Shown here piece after piece: positions 7,501 through 15,000 of a DNA stretch of 20,819 bases. The notes below the pieces were generated by a model, which saw only the letters and a program-made list of their open reading frames with translations, made no database searches and was not told the DNA's origin. The DNA is from a virus: positions 1 through 20,819 of IMG/VR virus record IMGVR_UViG_3300023180_000498; one strand, written 5' to 3'. Positions within the stretch are counted from its first letter, which is position 1, and each line of letters starts with the position of its first letter. Both the position numbers and the translations under genes were made by a program.

Positions 7501-9031
7501 TATTGTATTTGAGAATCATGGTTTTGATGACGGAGACATTGTAAATTATTCCATTGATACTGGTGGTGTTATTGCAGGTGGACTCTCTACAACAACAAGT
7601 TATCGTATTTTAAAAGAAGATAATAGTAGATTTAGACTTGCCAATGCTGGTGTTGGAGCAACAATTCTAACAAACTACACAAGAAGAAATTTTGTTGGTA
7701 TTACTTCTGTTGGTTCTGGTTATCAAATCTTCTCATATCCAGATATCACTGTAAGTGTCTCCGTTAATTATGGTGATATAACTGGAATAGGAACAGACAA
7801 TGTTGGTGTAATTACTGCTACTCCTATAGTAAGAGGAGAAATTATTGATGCTTATTTGTATGGAGAGGGAACTGGATATGGATCTAGTACATTAAATTTC
7901 CATAATCCACCAAATGTAACAATAAGATCTTCAACAAGAGATGCTGAATTTAAAGTAATCACATCACAAGGAAAGATTACTAAAGTTCAGGTAACATATG
8001 GCGGCACTGGATATACATCTGCTCCAGATTTAGTAATCAATGGTAAAGGTATTGGAGCACGCTTGAGAGCGATTGTAAACGCTTCTGGAGTGCTTACAGC
8101 AGTTGTTATCTTAAACCCTGGTGCTGGATATGATGATACGACAACGATTTATCCTAGACCAGTAGGATCTTCTGCAACAATATATGCAAGTGTTAGAGAT
8201 TTGAATGTCAATAGGCACAGTAGATATAGTGATGATTCTGTTTTAAAGAATATAAATGGAAGCACTGGTCTTCAATATGCTGCAATTGGATACTACAATC
8301 AATTGCAAGACGGTGTTTTTGAAACCTTAGATACTGATAATATTACACACTCACCAATCATTGGATGGGCATATGATGGAAATCCAATCTATGGACCATA
8401 TTCATATACAGATTCTGATGATACAGGATCAACTGTTATTCCACTTCAGTCTGGTTACACTTTAAACACATCAAATGTAACAGATAGACCTTCTGGATTC
8501 TCCGCTGGTTTCTTTGTAGAAGACTATACTTTTGATAACTCTGGAAATCTTGATGAATATAATGGAAGATTTGGAAGAACTCCAGAATTCCCAAATGGAG
8601 TCTATGCATACTTTGCATCCATAGACACAAACTCCACAAAATCAGAATTCCCATACTTCATTGGAAATTCTTACAAATCTATTCCACTTGAGCAAAACTT
8701 AGATCAAGGTTTTGATTTTAATAGCACAACTCTTGTAAGAAATACTTTCCCATATAATGTCTTTGATGAGGGTGCGGACAATGACTTCTTATTGGAGCCT
8801 TATGAGGTAATTCCACAAAGTGCTACTATTGAGTCTATATCCAAAGGTTATGTTCAGGGGTTTGTAATTAACGAGCCTGGAGATCTTTATAAAGTTGGAG
8901 ATGTTGCTGTTTTTGACAGCACTGGAACAGATGGAAGTGGATTAGCAGCAGAAGTTGGTTCCATTAAAGGTAAGAATATTAATTACATTACCACAACAGT
9001 AGACACATTCACAAATTCTTCTGTTGTTTGA
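4568..9031 (+). CDS. Giant virion/baseplate protein, N-terminal part (1487 aa, ends at in-frame TGA)
   Basis: First part of a giant structural protein that continues in the same frame after the TGA at 9029-9031. AAGAGGG (4555-4561) is a good ribosome binding site. The N-terminal 270 residues are the non-repetitive, probably anchoring part: QLPEFILSESPKAVDFLKQYY, a module with IDDEIFTYTG and CIRGFSG, then helical LFLKEFYKKLKYSL and ARDFYQAKGTEESFRILFNVLYG. The rest is strand-rich repeats: 'H-x-F-x-x-G-D-x-V' modules (about 6381-6590, 7073-7383, 7493-7665) and 'GGxGY' modules (6770-8163). A YHYH-like domain lies at residues 1261-1371. Its place between gp6 and gp8 equals that of T4 gene 7 (gp7, 1032 aa), so it may be the gp7 counterpart; this is positional inference. 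Location would be the baseplate or its periphery. Confidence 0.85.
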   Translation: MIQTGVGVDKRVQVQQLIDNQLPEFILSESPKAVDFLKQYYISQEYQGGPLDLADNLDQYLKLDNLTPEVITGSTTLSADITSSDDVVQVASTKGFPNQYGLFKIDDEIFTYTGSTTTSFTGCIRGFSGVTNYRSKLNPDELVFEETNQAAHTSGATVTNLSSLFLKEFYKKLKYSLTPGLEEVEFASDVDVNNFIKQARDFYQAKGTEESFRILFNVLYGVNPKVTDLESYLSKPSAAKYLKREIVVAEAISGEAKNLIGQTIRKSSDSTTQAPVSEVEVFARPGVGTFYRLYLFVGYDDNDLIEGNFTIQPKTRVIQTVPVGSSTITVDSTIGFANSGTLISGNNTITYTDKTINQFLGCSGITEEIASKSDIRNDEYYYGYENGDTTKEVRIRLTGVLSKYESIIDNSLTTEGEKIYVKNVGERILNPEDDKSYKQIFANSWVYNTSTRFDIESISGSNFVVKTDIDKSQLSVGDKVNILNGSTENIVHSNATVSLIDNANRQVVLSDLTGFTVDPNQTYTFRRNLKTASSSGTPIAQGNNVITSDIQNVYNEDNEYMYVTSNSLPSYEIDNNVKKSTLTSAVNGTSLLGYNQSTEKYSIISFPSSVPFLTGDEVYYSAQTDVLDGLEEKTYFVKVLSPNNRISLHDARSLIDAGIAVEFKSTNTSGSHSLTLNYQKEEEIYPQKLLKKFPLQHNIKDGTSINTEVGSVGMLINGVEVLNYKSLDKIYYGPVKEVRVYNKGKDYDVISAPSVTVDDPIVSSGTTALVQPVISGSVKEILVDPQNFDIQNIPAVSISGGNGSGAVLQPILEKRNREVFFSPKPTTQGGGINVTDNTITFQSQHYFTDGMAVVYDNKSDNTVAGISSISNVGIATVLGSGNNNIQNTTLSQNSLYYVKVIGANVGLNTVQLYTSQTDALSGINTVGLTTQYGNGVQAFRVYEPKNTLKAVKVINPGTNYRNRKLIAKPSNISISDDSIVFENHGFDDGDIVNYSIDTGGVIAGGLSTTTSYRILKEDNSRFRLANAGVGATILTNYTRRNFVGITSVGSGYQIFSYPDITVSVSVNYGDITGIGTDNVGVITATPIVRGEIIDAYLYGEGTGYGSSTLNFHNPPNVTIRSSTRDAEFKVITSQGKITKVQVTYGGTGYTSAPDLVINGKGIGARLRAIVNASGVLTAVVILNPGAGYDDTTTIYPRPVGSSATIYASVRDLNVNRHSRYSDDSVLKNINGSTGLQYAAIGYYNQLQDGVFETLDTDNITHSPIIGWAYDGNPIYGPYSYTDSDDTGSTVIPLQSGYTLNTSNVTDRPSGFSAGFFVEDYTFDNSGNLDEYNGRFGRTPEFPNGVYAYFASIDTNSTKSEFPYFIGNSYKSIPLEQNLDQGFDFNSTTLVRNTFPYNVFDEGADNDFLLEPYEVIPQSATIESISKGYVQGFVINEPGDLYKVGDVAVFDSTGTDGSGLAAEVGSIKGKNINYITTTVDTFTNSSVV
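6770..8163 (+). repeat. Block of diverged 'GGxGY' protein-coding modules (first block)
   Basis: About seven diverged copies of a module 'V-x-x-V-x-I/V-x-x-x-G-x-x-Y-x-x-x-P-x-V/I' follow here, for example VKEVRVYNKGKDY, LKAVKVINPGTNY, ITKVQVTYGGTGYTSAP and LTAVVILNPGAGY. The pattern suggests repeated short beta units. DNA identity between copies is low, so this is an old protein-level repeat. Confidence 0.7.
8348..8680 (+). other. YHYH-like domain within the giant protein
   Basis: Residues about 1261-1371 contain HSPIIGWAYDGNPIYGPYSY, an Asp-rich loop, DEYNGRFGRTPEFPNGVYAYF and EFPYFIG, in the order expected for the YHYH domain (PF14240). The tetrad that names the family is YAYF here (residues 1346-1349, bases 8603-8614), so both histidines are replaced. 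A structural role is more likely than a metal-binding one; the domain's function is poorly known. Confidence 0.65.
9029..9031 (+). other. In-frame TGA splitting the giant structural gene
   Basis: TGA at codon 1488 of a frame that otherwise runs from 4568 to 16651. The context is gtt gtt TGA aaa aat, so the stop is followed by A, a leaky context for UGA in bacteria. Frame is identical on both sides, pointing to a single substitution and not an indel. TGG, CGA, AGA, GGA, TCA, TTA, TGC and TGT are one change away; Trp (TGG) fits the surrounding strand best. Confidence 0.9.
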
Positions 9032-9046
9032 AAAAATTCCTCTAAT

Positions 9047-12000
9047 TTGTTAGTACAAACAACTTCAAATCACTCATTTAGTGATGGGGATACTGTAGTA
9101 ATCTCTGGTGTATCAAGCTTTATTGGAGGACTAACAAATTCTCATGTAATTGGCGTTACATCAGAAAGCACATATCTGTTAGACCAACTAGCAATAAATG
9201 CAACTGCTGGTGTAGTAACAGACATCTATGTAACCACAAATCCAAGTTTTGTTTCTGTTGGGTCTACATTAGGAATTGGAACTGAAAGAGTTCGTGCTCT
9301 TAATGTCTTCCCAGAGAACAAAGTAATTAGAATTGAAAGAGGAGTTACAGGAACTGCCCATACTGATGGTGCAGAAGTATTTACTGTTCCAGATACATTT
9401 ACAATACCACTTTCTGTCGATTACTTCGAACCACCTCTCGATAGTATAAAATTCTTCAATCCACAACAATCAATCGGTATTGGAACTACTGCAGGTATAG
9501 ATGTTTCCAATGATTACGAAATAGGTCAATTCACACAATTTATTTCAGTTCCAACTCAATCAATTTATATCCCCAATCATCCATTTAAGACGAATCAGGA
9601 AGTAATATTAACACGCCCTAGTGGTGCAAATGCAATATCTGTTGCAACTACTTCTGGTGCAGCAGCATTTACTATACCACAAAGTGGTGATACCGAAACA
9701 CTGTTTGTAATTAATAAGTCTAAAGATTTTATTGGTCTGACCACACAAGTTGGATTAACAACTAATACCAATGGTTTATTCTTTACTGCATTTACTGCAA
9801 ATGCCGACGACAATGACTACAAGTATTCTTTAGAAACTAACTTAACTCAAGTAACAGCAAGAGTTGAGAGAGTTACCGCAAATATTGGTGTAACAACAAG
9901 TCATGAATTAACCGCTGGTGATTCAATTACTTTAGATCTAAAACCAAATCAGTCAGTTGGTATTGGAACTTCAACAGCAGTAAGAGTTAAGTATAATAGT
10001 AATAAAGACAAACTATTGATTAATCCTATTGGATTTACATCAGTCGGAGTTAACAGCACAACTAATGTATTAACTTTGACTAATCATGGTCTTAAGACTG
10101 GAGAGAAAGTCTTCTATGATTATACAGATAATAATATCACTGGTCTTGATACTGGATCATATTATGTCTATAGAATAGATGATAATCAAATCAATCTTAC
10201 TCAGACATATTACGATGCCTTATTAGAACCACCAACGGTAGTATCTTTTGCTTCTACTGGAGGAGCGAGTCAAGAATTATCATTGATTAATCCACAACTG
10301 AAACCAATAAAGAATAATAATCTTGTATTTGATGTATCAGATTCTTCTCTTAGTGGATATAATTTCAAAATCTTTACAGATAAAGATTTTAATAACGAAT
10401 TTATTTCTGTTGGATCTGGAACTACATTCGGTGTTATAGGTGTTGGGACTATTGGTGTTTCTGCAAGTGCAACAGTAACTTTGAATTATGACGCTGGTCT
10501 TCCATTACAACTCTATTATAATATAGAAAATTCTGGATTTATTAGCACTTCCGATAAAGGTGTTGGGAATGGATCGGAGATAGTATTTGTTGATAGTCTT
10601 TATAATGGAAACTTTAAAGTTTCTTCCAGTGGACTTGCTGTTACTACTTTCCAAGCAAATCTTAAGGCACTACCAGAAGTATTAACACACAACCAGAATA
10701 CAACTTCTACCCTCGAATATTCAACTACCTCCGCAAGTGCTAAGGGTGGTGTGAAGACAATGAAGATTAATTATGGTGGACAAAACTACAAGAAACTTCC
10801 AGAATTTGTATCAATAACTTCAACTGAAGGCGTAAGTGCTGATATTATTCCAACATCGACAAATATTGGAAAAATTAAGTCGGTTAAAATTAACAATCCA
10901 GGATTTGATTATTCTGCTGATAAGACATTAAGTCCAGAGGTATTCATTTCCCCCAATATCACTATTATTAATAGAAGTACAGTTTCAAGCGTTGAAGTTG
11001 TATCTGGTGGATCTAACTATACAACTCCACCAAACTTAGTATTGGTCAATCCAGAAACTGGAGAAAAATATGATAATGGAGTTTTGGAAGCAAATCTTCA
11101 GGGAACATCTATTCAGTCTGTTGATGTAGTTGCTGCTCCATCAGGATTGTCTGAAAACTTGAGTAAGGTTTACGCAGTTGATAATAGTAACGGTATTAAT
11201 GTAAATCAAGTTGCATATACCCAAGCAACAGGAATTGTAACATTTACATTAGCAACTCCAATTGCTGGTCTTTCTTCATCTCTCTTTAGTGTTGGGGAAA
11301 AGATTTATGTTGAAGGTGTAGGACTCTATAGCACTACTGGAGAAGGATTTAATTCTGAAGATCATAATTACACTTTATTCACAGTAACTCAATACGCTGC
11401 AGGACCTGCAAATAATCCAGCTACACTGCAAATTAATATCTCTGGAGTTACTACCAATCCAGGTATTGCTAAGACTAATCAATCTGGTTACGCAATTCTT
11501 ATTAAAGAGAGTGACTATCCAGTATTTAAAGTTTCACAAACTAACAAAGATTTCAATGACGGTGAAAAACTTTCTACTGTAGAAGGAACAACAATAGTAC
11601 CAAGAAATCTGGTAATCACAGAGTCTCTAAATGACCAGATTAAAGTTTATGGATCTTATGAATTGAAGGAAAATGATGTTATTGTTGGAGATGATACTGG
11701 AACTAGAGCAACTATTAAAACTATAGAAGAGACAAAATCTTTCTTCAGAATTGACTATTCATTGAAAAAAGATGTCGGTTGGTCTGATGATATTGGAAAG
11801 TTGAATTTAGATTATCAGGTTATTCCTGATAATGACTACTATCAAAATCTCTCCTACACGGTCAAGAGTCCAATTACCTATGAGCAGCTAGTAAATCCAG
11901 TAAATAGACTTCTTCATACTACAGGTCTTAAGAATTTTGCTGATGTTGGAATTACTAGTACCGTTGGATTTGCTACAACATCAATTCAACAATCAACAAC

Positions 12001-15000
12001 ATTTGCACTCATTGATTTAATCAGTGATAATAGAGTTGATACGATTAATAATTATGATTATGGTCTTGATATTGATGTTGAGAACAATAAATCAAAATTT
12101 GTTAAAGTTCAGAATAGAAAATTAACGGATTATATTAAGTGTATTTCAAATAGAGTTCTTTCTATAGACAACATTAGCAGCCAGTTCTCAAGTGGTAATA
12201 TCATAAGCAATTTCTATGTTGATATTGATAATTACAATATCGATGATGGATATAGTAGATTCTTAGTTCAAATTACAGACCCAGATAATAATGAAAAGCA
12301 ATCTACAGAGATTGTAACTTTACCATCAGTTTCTGATGATATTGTAACTGTAGAAAAAGCATCTTTATATAATACAGATTCTTCATTGGGTGATGTCTCT
12401 GGTAATATTTCTGATTCTGGAAATCTTTCGTTAAGATTCACCCCAACAGAGCAATATACAAAAGACTATGATATTAAGGTCTTAAAGAATAATTTCAATA
12501 GTGAATTAGCAGGTATTGGAACTCAATCTCTTGGTCTTATTAATCTTACTTCTAGAATCAATACATCAGTTGGTATTGGATCAACTGCAACGATTATTGG
12601 AGTCTCAACAAATACTAATAACGCAATATTTGTAATTTCTGAAGTTATTAACCCAACTTCTAAGGAAAGAACTTATGTTGAAATGTATATTGACCATGAT
12701 GGAGTAGACACTAACATCAGCGACTACTTCTTTGATAATAATCAATCTGTAGAGTTGTCTTCAAACTTTATAGGAACATTTGCTTCCGATATATCGTCTA
12801 ATACCTTAAGTCTTAAGTTTACAAACAGCACAGAGTCAAATGCAGTAAATGTGAGGTCTAGAATCGTCGGATTTGGAACTACTGCCGCTGGAATCAGCAC
12901 ATATACATTTACTACTACTGGTCAAACTGCCGATCAGGCAGATACTGTACAACTGCAAAGTAATTTTGTAGAAGCGACTGGAATTTCTACAGTAGTAAGT
13001 TTGGGTTCTACGACCAACTTTACCACAATTAAAACACTTGCTAGAGTTAGTTACGGTTCAACCTCCGCACTGCATCAATTACTGGTTGTTAATGACGGAA
13101 CAGATGTATATACTTCTCAGTATTCTTATCTGTCTGCTAATAGTGCAACAGGAATTGGAACATTTGCTGGAGCAATCGTTGGAACTAATTTAGACTTAAG
13201 GTTCTATCCAGATGCTGGAATTACCACAGATGTTTTAATTCAATCTTATAGTGAAATTATTAAATCTGAAATTGATTTGGTAAATGATCCAGATACTCTC
13301 TCATATGGACCAATCACTGAAGATGTATTGGTCGCTCAATATAATGCACCAAATGGAAATAGAGTTAATGTAACAGAATTTGAGATGTTACATGATGAAA
13401 CTCCAATCTTTATGAAGACATTCAATCCATCTAATGCAAGTGTATTGAATCCCGTTACTGGAGTATTCACTATTAAAGACCACTTCTTCAGCACTGGTGA
13501 AGAGTTAATTTATAGACCAGGTGATACATTTGGTAATACTGCTACTGCTGTAAGTATTGGACAAACTAGTAGTGGTGGCGTTGGTATCGGTACAACGACC
13601 ATTCTTCCATCAACAGTTTATGCAATTAAAATTAATAATGACCAGTTTAAGATTGCAACAGTAGCAGCTTTTGCAACTACATCTGGTATTGGAGTTACAT
13701 TTACGGATGTGAGTGGAAAGGGCAATGCTCACGAATTAGAAATGGTCAAGAAGATGGAGAAATCTATTATCTCCATTGATGGTGTTGTCCAGAGTCCTAT
13801 TGCTTATACAGCAATCAATCACTCTCTCACATTTGGAATTAATTCTACAGAGACTATCTTTGCTCTCTCTGGAATTTCTAGCATAACTCCAGGAAATATC
13901 CTTAGAATTGAAGATGAATATCTCAATGTAACTTCAGTTGGATTTGGAACTACTTCTTCGGGTCCAATCACTGGAATTGGAACAACTGCACTTGTTGAAG
14001 TTGAAAGAGGATTTGTTGGATCTTCAGCAACTACTCACGCAGGTCTTACGACTGCTAGAGTTTATATTGGTTCATTTAATATTGTTAAAAACAAGATTCA
14101 CTTTACTGAAGCACCATTAGGAGATCCTTTAGATATATTGAATTCTTCAGAATTGGAATCTCCAGAATCAACATTCAATGGAAGAGTATATTTAAGAAAA
14201 GATTATTCAAGTAATCAAATCTACGACAACATAAGCGATTCGTTCACTGGTATTGGTCAAACATACACTCTTACTGTTGGTGGTGCAAATACCACTGGAA
14301 TTGAGACTGGTAGTGGAGTATTGTTCATCAATGATATTTTCCAAACACCAACAACTGATAATAATACCGGAAACAATTATCAATTCTCCGAAAATGCTGG
14401 TATTTCTAGCGTGGTATTCAGTGGAATTACAACTGCTGGTGGATTATTAATCTCCGAATATGATGTAAATCAAAATCAACTCCCAAGAGGTGGGGTTATT
14501 GTTTCCCTCGCATCTACACCAGGTCTTGGATTCGCTCCTCTTGTAGGTGTTTCTGTAACTGCGGTTATTGACGGTACTGGAGCAATCACATCTGTTGGAT
14601 TAGGAACTACTGATATTGTTGGTTCTGGATACTTTGGAGCCGTTGGTGTTGCGGTATCAGACCCAACACAAGATGCTGGCGGTGACGCAGCTACTATAAC
14701 AGCAACTGTTGGTGCTGGTGGAACTTTAACATTTACTGTTGGTGCTGGTGGTACTGGATACAACAATCCACAAATATTTGTATCAGAACCTTCATATTCA
14801 AACCTTGGAGTTGAAGGTGTATCTCGTCTTGGAATTGGAGCAACAACCGACACTGGTTCAAACTTACTTCTCAATCTGGAAGTTGGTGCTGCAAATACTG
14901 TCGGTATTGGTTCTACTTTGTTTGAGGTCAAATCATTCAGTATTGCTAGACCTGGATATGGATTTAAGAAAGGTGATGTATTCAGACCAGTTGGTCTTGT

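Noticed and set aside
14476-14931. Minus-strand frame of 151 aa
   Set aside because: Pro/Val/Thr-rich mirror of Gly-rich codons in the giant gene, with no ribosome binding site or recognisable domain. The same applies to the 110-aa minus frame at 15754-16086.
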